Assembly: GCA_964017195.1 (NCBI GenBank)
Contig: OZ024894.1
Coordinates: 4,490,347 to 4,554,346 of the forward strand
From: Siderastrea radians
Taxonomy: Eukaryota; Cnidaria; Anthozoa; Scleractinia; Rhizangiidae
Reading direction: 5' to 3'
DNA: 64,000 nt
In this document: positions 1 to 11,367 of the stretch, piece by piece
Position numbering within the stretch: the stretch's first letter is position 1
How the letters are laid out: each line of letters begins with the position of its first letter
Translations under genes and position numbers: made by a program
Notes under the pieces: model-generated
Told to the model about the DNA's origin: nothing
Databases searched by the model: none
Seen by the model: the letters and a program-made list of their open reading frames with translations, nothing else

Positions 1-149
1 CAATGTTTGCCTCTTCGATCTAAGATGGGTGCTCTTGAAAGGAAAAATAACATGAATTGTGCCACAAAGAATTTTTTTAAAAAAATTTTTCGTATGTAGC
101 TAAAGCTTTGAATAAAAATCATTTCATTCCCTATTTTAAGTTAAGAGAT

Positions 150-567
150 TGTTATTGGTTCTTGCTAAACACAGGCAACCAAAATCATTATGGACTCGCA
201 TTTTTTATTTTCTCCAGGCTGAGACCTACCTGCAGGAAAGCGAACTAGACAAATGCAGCTTGTTTTCTGAGGTTCATCGTTTCGTATCAGATCTAGAGCT
301 GTTAAGCTCGCACAAAAACTTCGTGCCTCGTGGAATGGTTCTAAAGTTGAATAAGCTACATTGTTTATAATTTATTACTTAAGCAAAGTTGGCCACAGGT
401 GATGGAGCTTTTCACATAATTTGTTGATATGAGGTGATCGAAGAGTGCGGTGCCGGGAATACTGACGACATAACGGGATCTTTTTTCATCGTCCAGTCCT
501 GGAAAAGCTTGTTCAATGATATTAGCAGGGTGATGACAGCAGTAAAAATTACAGCCTTTTTATTCAT
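150..567 (-). pseudogene. Degraded secreted-protein (PAN/Apple-like) exon, copy A
   Basis: On the minus strand an ATG at 565-567 opens a lysine-initiated hydrophobic leader (AVIFTAVITLLISLNKLF), followed by a region homologous to the exons at 3595-3930 and 7237-7573. The frame stops at 412 and the rest of the homology, down to about 150, lies in other frames. The exon is therefore broken. The intact relative at 7237 shows a signal peptide or anchor followed by a small cysteine-containing extracellular domain. Seen: homology and stops. Inferred: a dead paralogue of exon 1 of the Link-domain gene. Confidence 0.65.
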
Positions 568-798
568 TCTCGCTTTTTCTCTCCTTGACTTACACAAGTG
601 TCTTTTGACGACGAATGTGAACGTTTTGTCAACCAAGTGGTAGCAGACACGCGGGGTGGGGGGGGGGGGTAATTTTTCCATACATGCTGCCCTCAGAGAA
701 TGCTTTGGCAATCTTATTCTGTTGGTATAATAAAAAAATTAAGTTTTTGCGTTGTTATTTCTGGAAAATGGATAAGGTAAAACAAACTATAGACCTGG

Positions 799-943
799 CC
801 CCAGTTGTTCAAAAGTTGGATAGCACTATCCACCGGATAAATCACTATCCAGTGGATAAGTATTAGGGAAACCAATTGATTTATCCACTTGATAGAGATT
901 TATCCGGTGGATAGCGCTATTCAAGTTTTGAACAACTGGGGCC
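799..943. mobile_element. Palindromic MITE, copy 1
   Basis: About 145 bp bounded by GGCCCCAGTTGTTCAAAA and its reverse complement, with internal GATAGCGCTATCCACCGGATAAA-type inverted blocks that make it almost a full palindrome. A second copy lies at 11086-11232. The corresponding place in inverted arm 2 (about 3360-3385) has no insert, which gives an empty-site comparison. Confidence 0.85.
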
Positions 944-2153
944 TGGTATATTTCAGTCTGTCGTAGAACACTGTTTTTCAAGCTCCGCAAGTCACACCGC
1001 CACAAAATTTCCAAAGTATGCCCCCTCCCGAGTTGCTGAGTAGCAGATGTTGCATCTTGTCCTTCAAAAACTAGCTACCATTAATTAAATTTGTCATTTA
1101 AAATTTAGCATAATTTGAAAGGATAAATGTCATCGATTGCTGGGCCTAACCAAACATCAACACATTTTAATAAACCCTCGTACGTAGGTCGTTTATTATC
1201 GTTGCACAGAAAAATTAAGACTGTTGCTCAAACGATTTTGCGGAAATCTAAACATCAAATTAAATTTTTTCCAATTTTTAAGGTTATATACATGTTTAGC
1301 GTGAAAGATTCCGTACCGTAGAATCTCTGCTCGCGTGTCATCTACAGATTCGAATATGTCCTGGCTGTAATGCCTGCTACATTGGTGAAACTGCTAGCCA
1401 CTTTTCTACAAGCGTCCATGAGCACCTTGTGTCGAACAAGTCTTCTTATGTCTACAGTCATCTGCTGTCATCCAAGGCTTGTCGTGCTTTATGTTCTCCG
1501 GAATTTTTCGAGTAGCTTTTATATTCATTTATTTAGTTTAAAAGTAGCACCTGTCTTCTTCTTACCCTAAGCTAACGATAATATTTGATGTGACACTTAG
1601 CAAACAGGTGGACTTCAAGGAACTCTAACCTCAAGCGTACTAGTCGAAAAATCTAAGTGTGAAATTGCGCAATCTTTCATTTTATACTTAACCACATTTG
1701 AAATTCGCGCCCCTCTCTTTATCAGTCTCGGTTAGTTTGGACCCATAGTTGCAACGGACTATAGGCCTGAGTACCCGTTACCAATTTGTCATTTGTTTAT
1801 TTAAACGGCTATATAAGTCACTATGAAAGATCGCAATATGATCCAGTGGTTTTCTGGGAAATGCAAGAACATGGTTTGTGTTGACTAACCGGGATTGGCT
1901 GGGTGTCAATCACTCTTCTCGTGCAAATCTTTGAGAACTGTTCGACTTTCCAGAAGTTTAAACACTCAAGCTTTTGCAGGATCCCTTATTTTTAACTTTG
2001 AACTCCCGGTGACTCGATGAAAGATCTTTCGGCCTCCGCCATATTGTATTTCTCATCAACATCAACATAGGTTGAGTGATTCCAATAATTGCCGAAACTG
2101 ACCATTCAGGAGGTGTAGTAAAATACAAAGGAATGCGTCAGTCTACACTTTCT
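944..2153. other. Host intergenic DNA without recognised gene
   Basis: Up to 1352 this is the remainder of inverted arm 1. From 1353 to 2153 I see only short open frames without recognisable domains and no RNA gene. Confidence 0.5.
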
Positions 2154-2722
2154 AAGGGTGCGTTCTTTTGGGACTTAATTCCGGAATAGGAATACTTGGA
2201 ATAGACGGGGGACGGCTATTTCTAGAGTTATTTTTGTAGAGTTAGGGCGTAGAGTTAGAGTTAATTCAACATTTTGGATAGCCAAGAGGTTTAGGGTTTA
2301 GGGTTTAGGGTTAAGGTTAGGGTTAGGGTTAGGCTTAAAGCTTAACTCTAACTCTATGTCATAACTCTACGGAAATAACTCTGTTACTAGTTTACCTCAA
2401 TAGACGGTATTTGTGTTCTTTTGGGAGCTATTCCGTTTTTGGAATGAACGGAATATCATTCCATTCATTCTACTCCCGATAGCAGAATCAACAGAATGAA
2501 AAGAATGCAGTTTACTCGGAATAGACAGAATACGCGTTCTTCTGGGAAATTTTTGGCGGGAAATCCTTCGCGGCCGCAGACGTAGTAGTAGTTCTCAGGT
2601 CACCTCCGCTAAAGGTATTCCGTTTTCAGAAGGAGCGTTCTTTTCGAAATTGGAATTCCGTGTATTCTGTTATTCCTAAACCGGGATAAGAATAGCCACA
2701 ATAGTCCCAAAAGAATGCACTC
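2154..2722. mobile_element. hAT-type MITE with telomere-like core
   Basis: The ends are inverted copies of GGTGCGTTCTTTTGGGACT (left) and AGTCCCAAAAGAATGCAC (right), flanked by TCTAAG on both sides, compatible with part of an 8-bp target duplication. Inside is a second inverted pair built on AGAGTTAGAGTTA / TAACTCTAACTCT, bracketing a telomere-like run at 2288-2333. No transposase is visible, so the element is non-autonomous. Confidence 0.7.
2288..2333 (+). repeat. Interstitial telomere-like repeat
   Basis: Consecutive TTTAGGG units pass into TTAGGG units (about seven in all). It lies within an internal inverted repeat of the MITE at 2154-2722, so it is mobile-element DNA rather than a chromosome end. 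Confidence 0.8.
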
Positions 2723-2962
2723 TAAGTAACTATTTGAACGCAATCTGATCAACCAACTAAAGTTACTGAAGTTAGAAGGCACAAGTCTAACATATACACT
2801 GACAGGTTTGATCAAGACTCCGTGAGCTTACAAGACTCCAATTACCTGCTAAAACTTCAACAAAGCTCCATGAAAACTCCTTCAACGATGTGCAACTCAG
2901 GACTGACTCCTTAATCGTAAACAAAACATACTGCATGAGGGGCATTGTGCGGCTCGTTAATA

Positions 2963-4147
2963 TACGAATCTATAGATGACACGCGAGCGGGGATTCTACG
3001 GGACAGAACCTTTCACTCTAAATATGTTTCTAACCTTAAAAGTGGAAAAAAAACTAACTTGATGTCTAGACTTCTGCAAAATCGTTTGAGTAACAGTCTT
3101 AATTTATTTGTGTAACGCTGAAAACGGCCTACGTAAGAGGGCTTATTAAAATGTGTGGACGTTTGATTAGGCCCAGCAATCGATGACATTTATGCCTTCA
3201 AATTATGCTAAATTTTAAATGACAAATTTAATTAATGGTAGCTTGTTTTTGAAGGACAAAATGCAACATCTGCCACTCAGCAACTCGGAAGGGGGCATAC
3301 TTTGGAAATTTTGTGGCGGTGTGACTTGCGGAGCTTGAAAACCAGTGTCCTATTACAGACTACAATATGCTAGGTATATTGTTTGTTTTACTGTATCTAT
3401 TTTCCAGAAATAAACAACATAAAAATATATTTTTTATTACACTAACAGAATAAGATTTCGAAAGTGTTCTCTACGGGGCAGCGTGTATGGAGAAATATCC
3501 CCCCCACCCCTCCAGTCTCCTACCAATTGGTTGACAAAACATTCACATTCGTGATCAAAAGACACTTGTGTAAATCAAGGAGAGAAAGAAAGAAAGAAAG
3601 CCGTGTTTTTTACGGCTGTCATCACCCTGCTAATATCGTCAAACAAGCTTTTCCAGGGCTCTCAACTAGGCGAAAGACCCCGCTATGTCGTCAGTATTCT
3701 GGGTGCCGCACTCTCCGATCACCTCATATCAACAAATTATGTAAAAAGCTCCATTACTCTTGGCCAGCTTTGCTTAAGTCATAAACAATGTCGTTCGTTC
3801 AACTTTGGAACCATTCCACGGGGCACGAAGTTTTTGTGCGAGCTTAGCAGCTCTGATGCGAAACGGTCTCCGATGAACCTCAAAAAACAAGGTGGATTTG
3901 TTGTCTACTTCGCTTTCCTGCAAGTAGGTCTCAGCCTGGAGAAGATAATAAATGCGATTCCGCAATGATTTTGGTTGCCTGTGTTTAACACAGTTTAACA
4001 ATAACCAATAACAAACTATTAATTTAAATAGGGAATGAAATGATGTTCAGTTAAAGTTTTGGCTACATACCAAAAAAAATTAAAAAAAAATTTTTTTTTT
4101 GTGGCCTGCACAATTCATGATATTTTTCCTTTCAAGAGCACCCATCG
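2963..4147. repeat. Inverted-repeat arm 2
   Basis: Reverse-complement partner of 24-1352. It begins near GATGACACGCGAGCGGGGAT and ends near TTTCCTTTCAAGAGCACCCA. It contains secreted-protein exon copy B and lacks the MITE found in arm 1. Confidence 0.85.
3595..3930 (+). pseudogene. Secreted-protein (PAN/Apple-like) exon 1, copy B
   Basis: This exon has a hydrophobic leader (FFTAVITLLISSNKLF) followed by a cysteine-containing domain with LCLSHKQCRSFNFGT and CELSSSDAKRS, closely matching the exon at 7237-7573. The start codon region is replaced by a GAAA microsatellite (about 3586-3600), so no methionine aligns with the ATG of the 7237 copy. A matching exon 2 lies at 5983-6043. The arrangement suggests a partial tandem paralogue of the Link-domain gene that has lost its start. 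A signal peptide plus PAN/Apple-like fold is inferred from cysteine spacing, not proven. Confidence 0.55.
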
Positions 4148-4159
4148 AAAAGACAGGTA

Positions 4160-4225
4160 CTGGGGCTTAAACTTTGCTGTCTTACACAAATATCCCTGAG
4201 GGATATTTGTGTAAGCCAGCAAAGT
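4160..4225. repeat. Short perfect hairpin
   Basis: CTTACACAAATATCCCTC is followed directly by its reverse complement GAGGGATATTTGTGTAAG, and AAACTTTGCTG / CAGCAAAGTTT extends the stem on both sides. Likely a MITE remnant. Confidence 0.7.
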
Positions 4226-5093
4226 TTACTCTAGTCGGATTATTTACCTAAGTATGGAAATGGACCAAATTCAGCAAATTTGCGGGCTGCAATTGCATTT
4301 GCGATAATACTTTTTTCCGAAACCATTTTTTATTTCCTTCCTCCCCTCCCCCAAAAGTAAAGCCAAAAAATGTATCCCAATTATATTTCATGTGAATAAA
4401 GAGTACTCCAGTTTATGATTCAGTTAATCCGAATAACGTACAGCGGCGCCTCCGTCCTGATCCGGCCGCTGAACATGAAAACGAAACCTTTCTCCATCAA
4501 TATATATAGGAGCTGGAATTTATGGCTTTTCCATTAACCTTGGCTGAACCTTTTTTCGAAACCAAAATAGCATTCTTTACTTCCTAAAACAAAGAGCAGG
4601 GATTCCCATATCGTATTCCATGTGCAGTGTATTTTTATTTTGGAGAGAACTCCAGTTTTTCAAAGCAATTACCGACTTCAAATAACCGAGGGGACTAAAT
4701 AACCTCGCTCGCCCAATAATTACCTTGACGTTTGCCATTGGTATTACCTTCCGAACAAAATTTGACCAAGGTGGTTCGTTGGGTGCCGTTAGCTTGTACC
4801 AGTCTCCTTTCAAACTCAGACATTATTTGGATATTTCTATAGAAACTACAATTCTATTACTTGCAACAAACTTCAAGGAAAGAAAAAACTTCGACTGCTT
4901 TTACTGTTTGGATCGGCTTGCCAAGAAATCAATAATTTTGAAGCTGAAAAGTTTTAGATCGTACAATTTTAATAGATTTAAAGAAAAGGATATTTTGTTT
5001 CAAATATGTTTTTTTTCATTAAACCTGATAAATCAACCCAAATCAGTCTCAAACGAGGAAGATTTGTCACGATAAACGATTTTAGATAGTTTA
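4226..5093. other. Host intergenic DNA without recognised gene
   Basis: AT-rich sequence. Open frames of 78 and 116 codons overlap on opposite strands here and show no domain, signal peptide or splice support. Confidence 0.5.
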
Positions 5094-5673
5094 GTTAACT
5101 CTTTCCTGTCAGGAGTTGTATTTTCCCGACGTTGAAGTCGGGAACCATTGAGTCACTTGTGACGTCATCATTTTTGACGTTACCAGATTGTTTTGATAAG
5201 CAGCTTACACAGAAAGGACAGATCCATCCACACGTGTGTCCATTTTGAATATCGACCAAATTCTGGCACAGCTATACCAGAAAAAAACGTGTCCAATTTG
5301 GGTGCAATGTTCAATGTTCTATTTCCAGGTTTTTAGAAGGGCTGAGGCCAAAAAGTTTCCAGTGAATAGAAAGGGGATAAAGGGTAGAAGATAAAGAGAA
5401 AAGAAAGGGTAGAAAAATGAAAGCAAAAGGAACGAGAAAAAACTTGGAAATGAATCAGGAAAAAAAGAGTCCAAATTTTGGCTCATGCGCATGCATGCGT
5501 GAAAGCAAAATGTTCTACAATTTACAACAGAAGCTGGCTCAAAATGTAGCTAAATTGTAAGAAAACGCTTTTGTAGCAAAGTTTAGGGCATTTGGTAACA
5601 TAGCACTTATAAACCTCTTTAGCGGTAAAAAATGCGTTTTTCTAAGGAAAAAACGCTGACAGGAAAGGGTTAA
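5094..5673. mobile_element. TTAA-flanked MITE
   Basis: The termini CTCTTTCCTGTCAG and CTGACAGGAAAGGG are inverted copies, and each is bordered by TTAA, the target site of Kolobok/piggyBac-type transposons. About 580 bp with no coding capacity. Confidence 0.75.
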
Positions 5674-5982
5674 AAAGGAAAAGTGATTATTACTCCACCT
5701 CCGCCCCAGTTCAGAATTGTACGAACAAGTCTCTGTATGTTGTCACTAAATCGACACCTAAATCGTACTAGTGTTAGGATTAATTGTTCACATGTATCCT
5801 AACCTTTACCTGGGATTAACTAGTTTCTGTTTGCAAATTCTTCTTCCGAAGTGACGAAAATCGTTGGGTTCCATTTTTGAATAAGGCTTAGTAGCTTACT
5901 GAAGTCAGTCGTAATTACAACATACAGCGGCGATTTGTTATCTGAAAAGCAATTTGATGATAAATGTATTTCTTGTTTCCAG

Positions 5983-6043
5983 AGCCTGGTTTGCCCTCAA
6001 AAGATAGCTGTCTTGCCTTACATTGACGACCACTGTAACATCA
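5983..6043 (+). pseudogene. Exon 2-like copy of the Link-domain gene paralogue
   Basis: After a splice acceptor (TTGTTTCCAG), the sequence encodes CPQKIAVLPYIDDHCN, nearly identical to exon 2 at 8629-8689. The donor reads A|GCAAG instead of G|GTAAG, so splicing is probably impaired. It pairs with copy B exon 1 upstream. Confidence 0.6.
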
Positions 6044-7236
6044 GCAAGCAGTTCAATTTAGAATTGTGCTGGTGTTTCAGTACAAGTTCTTCCAACTAGT
6101 AGTCAATGAAATTTATGGGGTCTAGTAAGGTGAATTTGTATAATAATATGCTTCGGCTTAAAGGATCCAGAGGTTCGGGTTTTTTTCTGAGCGCTGTCCG
6201 AAAAGCATGTCTTAGCATAGTCCTTTTCAGTCTAGTTAAAGTCAGCTTCCTTTCTTTCTCGTATGAAAGATATACTTTCTAGGGTTAGTTTTTATTCCTA
6301 CTTTTTATTGCTACTACGAGATATTGTAGTGGGCTCGGAGAGCATTCATACCTGCAGTTGTTTTCGTGCTGCTGTCGTGTAGATTCGCTAATGTTCGCGA
6401 GATCATCGGTAACACGTGCTATGTCGGAGACACTTTTGTTATTCTTTGTAGGCGCTGATGTATCAGATAACTAGAGTGTCTGGGGTTCCTGCTGTTTAGA
6501 GTGGTCGCTTGTGTTGTTTATTAATGATTTCACGCTCAGTAGTATTCAACATGTTGCGGTAAAATTTAATAGAAATAGAGTTAGATCACGGGATAGGTTT
6601 TTGTCAAGAACATTTCGTGATTTTCCTTGTGTTGATTGGGAGGCATACACAGTCGATAAGAACAGTCGATTTCCGTTTTTATTTTGTATGGTTCAACGTT
6701 TGATCGATGTTTAGTGTATAGTGCATTGTTATGTTTATAATACGGTTGTCCATCTGTAATAACCCTGTAATAAGTGAACTTTCTTTTAATCTAATTCCAA
6801 TTGTATTTGTGTTTGTGTAATTACAAGCTTTAAAAAGGCTGCGAAAAAATAAAGCATGTGACAACGTGACTTTAACTTATGAATAGAAGGTCAAGGGTTG
6901 TGTTGTAATCTCAGTAAACAACGCTGGATTGTCGGAAAAATAAAAATAGTTCTGTATTTCCGAAATAAAAAGCAATATACAATAATATTTGAGAATGAAG
7001 ACATAGTCAAATTTAGTCTAGCTTGTGGGTTTATTAAACTTTGGAAAATTTTGTGGTATGCAGTACGCTTATTTTAACACAATTAAGAAACTAATTATCA
7101 TGTTAAATAAAAAGTAATAAACTAACACCTGACGTTTCGCACCTAATATTGCAAGTTGTTACAGATTGGTTAAATAGGGATATTAATTGATTTAAAATCA
7201 GAAGATGCTGTGAAGTGGGAAAGTAGAATCAGCGTG
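6044..7236. other. Host intergenic or upstream DNA
   Basis: No domain-bearing ORF or repeat was recognised. The last few hundred bases probably include the promoter of the Link-domain gene, but no convincing TATA or initiator stands out. Confidence 0.45.
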
Positions 7237-7573
7237 ATGAATGAAAAGGTTGTTATTTTCGCAGTTGTCGCCTTTCTAATTTTCCTAAACAAGCTTTTCC
7301 TCGCCGCTGTTTTCGACCATAACCAAAGGTCCAGCTATTTTTCCGACATTTCCGGCTCCGCACTCTTCAATCACATTCTGTCGACGCATTATGTGGAAAG
7401 CTCTTTTATCTGTGGTAATCTTTGTCTGAGGAATAAGCAATGTGTTTCGTTTAACTTCGGAACCGTTTTATCTAGAGACGCAAACTTTTCATGTCAGCTT
7501 AGCAGCTCCGATTCAAAGCGGTCTTCAATGGGATCTTCAAAAGCGAAGCAAATTTGATTACTTTGAACTCCTG
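7237..7573 (+). pseudogene. Link-domain gene exon 1 (leader plus PAN/Apple-like domain), frameshifted
   Basis: The ATG at 7237 opens MNEKVVIFAVVAFLIFLNKL, a signal peptide or type II anchor. A short extracellular domain follows, with CGNLCLRNKQCVSFNFGT and a further CQLSSSDSKRS. The exon ends at a good donor (CTCCTG|GTAAGT, about 7573). The frame meets TGA at 7555-7557, just before that donor. One extra T in AAATTTG would explain it, since the preceding frame reads on to the donor if that base is ignored. It joins in phase to exon 2 at 8629. Either the allele was already broken before the Polinton arrived or this is a sequencing error. Confidence 0.6.
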
Positions 7574-8628
7574 GTAAGTCAGCAAAAGTTAAGAATCGTT
7601 AACAAACAACAAATTCCTTAATTTAAGTTGAAAGGTCTTGGCTGTAAAAGAAAGTGAATTTACTGGGCATTGTCGAAAGCATGACTAACACTTGTCTTAT
7701 GTGTTATTTACCTCTTAACGTTTTGTAATTTTTGCGTTTCTTGTATTTCTGACTCAAATGGAATTTAATGTGTTTCTAGCTTTTATTTCGTAGTTTTTGT
7801 TATATTTGCTTTTCATTCTTGATTTTTTGCCTGACGGCAACCATGGTCCGCCCTCTTGGATTTCTTGATTTTTTTAAAACCTCCGAGAAGCGCTAAACTT
7901 AAGAAGATAAAACCTAGAAAAGAACACTAACATAACCTGAAAGTGTAAAAAAAAAAAAAAAAACTCAAGAAGGTTATGTTTCATTAAAAGGAAAATTCAA
8001 AATTCTGAAAAAAACTACCTGTCGAAATGTGGTTGCCATAATAACATCAACTTTGATGGGCAACAAAATGATATACTGATCATGAATTGCCCCCAGATAA
8101 CTGGTTTAAAAACCACCAAGTTGGGTGGCTTTAGCTTACACATTAAAAAAGTTATATACGTCCAAAGTCCGGCGGGCATATTCCCCCTAGTCTGTTTAGG
8201 ATTCACCAATATAACATTTAAAAGTGATATGCAATAAAAAGCCATAATACGATGTATTTTTAAACGGCCTAGTATTTCAGTGTTATAGTTTTCATATAAG
8301 AAAAAATATAACTGTGAAATGCTACGTGATATCTAAAAGGTATCCTATCAAACAAACACCGCTCTTAAAGCGATTAACTAGTACCAGCGACCATTGGCTG
8401 TGCTTCTTTCGAAGTCTCAGAGATGATTCTTTCACTGCTGGTAGGAGACCTTATAGTGGATGGTTTCTAGAGGATGATCTGATAACTTGAAAATTTCGAG
8501 ATGGTCTGGACAATATATTCGTTTCCAACAATGTTAAAAATTGCTACCAAGTATTTTTTCGTCAAGAATTTAAGTTAGACACATTTCTGAATTGTAATTC
8601 TCTGTGAATTTTTTTTTTATCTTTTCAG
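7574..8628 (+). other. Intron 1 of the Link-domain gene
   Basis: Bounded by a GTAAGT donor and a CTTTTCAG acceptor. It includes an A-rich run near 7950 and no recognised gene. Confidence 0.6.
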
Positions 8629-8689
8629 AACATTTGTCCACCCCAAGAGATCGCTGTCTTGCCTTACATTGACGACCAATGCAACGTCG
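8629..8689 (+). CDS. Link-domain gene exon 2
   Basis: A 61-nt exon between a CTTTTCAG acceptor and a GTAAG donor, encoding NICPPQEIAVLPYIDDQCNV. It starts in phase 0 and ends in phase 1, and joins in frame to exon 3 (G+AT gives Asp). The paralogous exon lies at 5983-6043. It probably links the N-terminal domain to the Link domain. Confidence 0.7.
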
Positions 8690-10301
8690 GTAAGAAAATA
8701 CTTTTTAAATGGACTGTTTTCACGGATACTAGCTACATCGCAAGCGACAAAAATTTGGATTATCAGCTGAATTGATAACTAAAGGTAAATTGGCCACCTT
8801 AAAAAAATTTAAACGCTTTCGTTTCGAGCATTAGCCTTTCGTCAGAGGGAATCGATTTGCTCTAGCGACGGAGAAGTTAACGAAACGTCAGGTTTTAAAT
8901 TTCTTCACAGTGGCCAATTTACCTTACATACTCGGTTGAAATTCAATTTTTTGTATTTCGCTCACCGACGCAGTACCACAGTTTCTTCAGAAGCTAACAC
9001 CTTTATTGCAAACAACAGGCTGGGAGTTTAAAAAATACATTTGCTTTTTTTTAAGAACGCATCTAGAGTCATTAACTTATAAATGTAATGCGCCGATCAA
9101 CTGGAAACTTCAACATCCTCCGCGGGCAACTCCCCGGACATTTGAACTTTTGAAGGTTGGATCGTTCAGATTCCCTCCCCTTGGAGCAAAAAAACTGTTC
9201 AAATCCCCACCAATTAGAACTGAAATACCTCTCCTCAAAGACAAATCTCGTCTTCAATCAAACACTGTTCACACTTTTCACAGGGAGATATATGCCGCGA
9301 TGACACTCTCAAACTTCTTTTGAAGACCCTTTTAGACCCTTTTGAAAGGGTGGTTTACTAACAAGGGCGAAATTCTATCTTGTAAATCCGTCAAACCTTG
9401 CCAAAACCGAAAAAAAACCCACGTGACTATTGCATCACAACAAGAGATAAATCCAAATTCCCCACCCTTCGAAGGCAACGTTCAAATTCCCCCCTTCCCG
9501 GGCACAATGCACAGTTAAATGCCCGGGGTATGCCTGGGGGGGGGGGTGTTGAAGTTTCGAATTGATCTGCGCATAAGCCATCTCTACATTATAATCTTGT
9601 TTTCCATTTTAATGCATACATTTGTGCACGGCAATGCATTAATTCATATATGAAGGCGAAGTTGAGTAGATTGAAAAGGAGAATTATAATCACCAATAAC
9701 TTTGATAGAAGAGGTTAGACTTTCGTGGTACTACTAACCTACGGCGCTAAAGCAATTGCATGCATCAAGTTTGACGTTAGCATCCCTTTTGAAACCAAAT
9801 CGCGCCATTGCATTGCATACTGTCCAGTACGGCAAGGTCAGCATGCTACATGGCAGTTGCATGATCTGATTTAAAGCATCGTGCTTCTGCCGTGCCTTAC
9901 GTTAGGTTCAAAAGGTTATATAACTACACTTTAAAGCTAGGTCGAATTGTTTTATCGCTGACTCTGGTCAGTAGTCAGTAGTCAGTAGTCCGCAATGCAT
10001 TTAAAGGGAATTAACTATTTTCAACGTGCAAGCCGAAATTTAGTCGTGAAGAACAAATTGGCGTTGGCTGTTTATCTGCGGGTTACCCGATAAACGCAGT
10101 TACATGGAAAAATCGCAGCTTTTCTACCGCGATCCTGGGATCTCGGCTAACCTGGCTGAACTTTTTCTGGTGGTTGCAAAGTTGATTTATGGCGCGTACA
10201 ACGGACGTGGCTAATTCTCGGCAAACTGAGCCAGTCAGGCAGCTCATGTAATTGGCTCATGTAAGAATTTGAACAGTTCTTTCTTTTTTATTCATTTTCA
10301 G
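8690..10301 (+). other. Intron 2 of the Link-domain gene, with repeat fragments
   Basis: Bounded by GTAAGA and TTTTCAG. At about 8740-8940 it holds a fragment (TTATCAGCTGA...GGTAAATTGGC...TTCGTCAGAG) related to the segment at 23,110-23,220, hence a dispersed repeat. A G-run lies at 9537-9546 and AGTCAGT triplets near 9970. No gene is seen. Confidence 0.55.
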
Positions 10302-10485
10302 ATACTAGTCTCATTATACTCAGCAAGGGTGAAGGGTCCGTTACGAACATTACTCACGTATCTTTTAACCCGAGGTATCAGTTTAACTTTTCTGAGGCGG
10401 TGCGGGTGTGCAAGATTCTGAACGGAGCTCTGGCGACGCGGGAACAATTGCAAGCTGCGTGGAATGAGGGTTTTGAACGATGCCG
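10302..10485 (+). CDS. Link-domain gene exon 3 (N-terminal half of Link domain)
   Basis: A 184-nt exon (phase 1 in, phase 0 plus two bases out) with acceptor TTTTCAG and donor GTGAGT. It encodes the first half of a Link (Xlink) module: FNFSEAVRVCKILNGALATR followed by EQLQAAWNEGFERC. The first two domain cysteines and the characteristic alpha-helix are visible. Link modules bind hyaluronan-type glycosaminoglycans outside the cell. The second half is in exon 4, which the Polinton interrupts. Confidence 0.85.
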
Positions 10486-10504
10486 GTGAGTTTGTATTCT
10501 CACT

Positions 10505-10640
10505 TGGGCTGAATAACTCAGTGACTGATTGACTGAATGACTGGCTGAATGGCTGACTCATGGCTGACTAACTGACTCACGTTTGACTGACAGCTGACTG
10601 AGTGACGGATGGACTCAGTAACTTACTGACTCGGGCTTTT
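10505..10640 (+). repeat. TGACTGA-type minisatellite
   Basis: Degenerate 4-8-bp units (TGACTGATTGACTGAATGAC and similar) run for about 135 bp inside intron 3. Confidence 0.7.
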
Positions 10641-11085
10641 CTTCATTGTGGGAGAACACCGGCGTCAAGCATTTGATGACACGAGAAAAAAGTTCATTGC
10701 ACAAGTCGAAGGCGAGTGCGCTGTTATTCTCTCGAGCGTTCTCAGATGCCTGAAGTTTTTCTACCACATTATAGTGGTTTTGCGTTCTTTATTTGCTTTA
10801 TGATATGTAGAATTTACAGCAAAGACAAAACTGAAACAAAACAAGTTGACAAAGCTCTGTTCCTCCACTCAGTGTTTTTTCTTTTCTTCTCTTTTACACG
10901 AAATAACGTAACTTCTTTATTTATCGGAAATTTCTACAGAGAATTATTCGTGACCCTTTCTATTTCAATTAAAGTTTTATTTTTGTCTCGCGAACGCTTC
11001 TTGAAAATGGTAATTAAGACACACGTTACTTTAAACTCTGATAAAGCATGGTTTTTAGGCAATCATAGCGCGCGCTACCAATCTG

Positions 11086-11232
11086 GCCCCAGTTGTTCAA
11101 AAGGTTAGATAGCGCTATCCATCGGATAAATCACTGTCCAGTGCATAAGTGTTAGAAAAACCAATTGCATTATCCACTGGATAGTGATTTATCTGGTGGA
11201 TAGCACTATCTTACTTTTGAACAACTGGGGCC
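11086..11232. mobile_element. Palindromic MITE, copy 2
   Basis: Same GGCCCCAGTTGTTCAAAA termini and internal palindromic blocks as 799-943. Confidence 0.85.
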
Positions 11233-11367
11233 TGCATGATAAAGCCATATTCTTTGCTATTTGGACCTTGAATTTTCTGATCTTTTAATTTTAGTTTAGG
11301 TTGGTCGTTGAGTACATTGCATTAAACTTGCGAAATAACATACATATTATTTTTACAACCATTTCAG

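Larger units (their letters stand above)
24..1352. repeat. Inverted-repeat arm 1 of a duplicated host segment
   Basis: This stretch reappears as its reverse complement at about 2963-4147, with roughly 1.6 kb between the arms. Matching landmarks are the GGTGCTCTTGAAAGGAAAAA edge, the secreted-protein exon, the GGGGGCATACTTTGG-type segment and the GCTCGCGTGTCATCTA edge. The arms have diverged by point changes and indels, so the duplication is not recent. Arm 1 carries a MITE at 799-943 that arm 2 lacks. Confidence 0.85.
10486..11367 (+). other. Intron 3 of the Link-domain gene
   Basis: Begins GTGAGT and ends ATTTCAG. It contains a minisatellite of TGACTGA/TGGCTGA-type units at about 10,505-10,640 and a palindromic MITE at 11,086-11,232. 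Confidence 0.7.

Noticed and set aside
149..370. 73-codon plus-strand ORF
   Set aside because: Antisense shadow of the degraded secreted-protein exon.
2288..2333. True chromosome end or telomere fusion
   Set aside because: Short and enclosed within a transposon-type inverted repeat.
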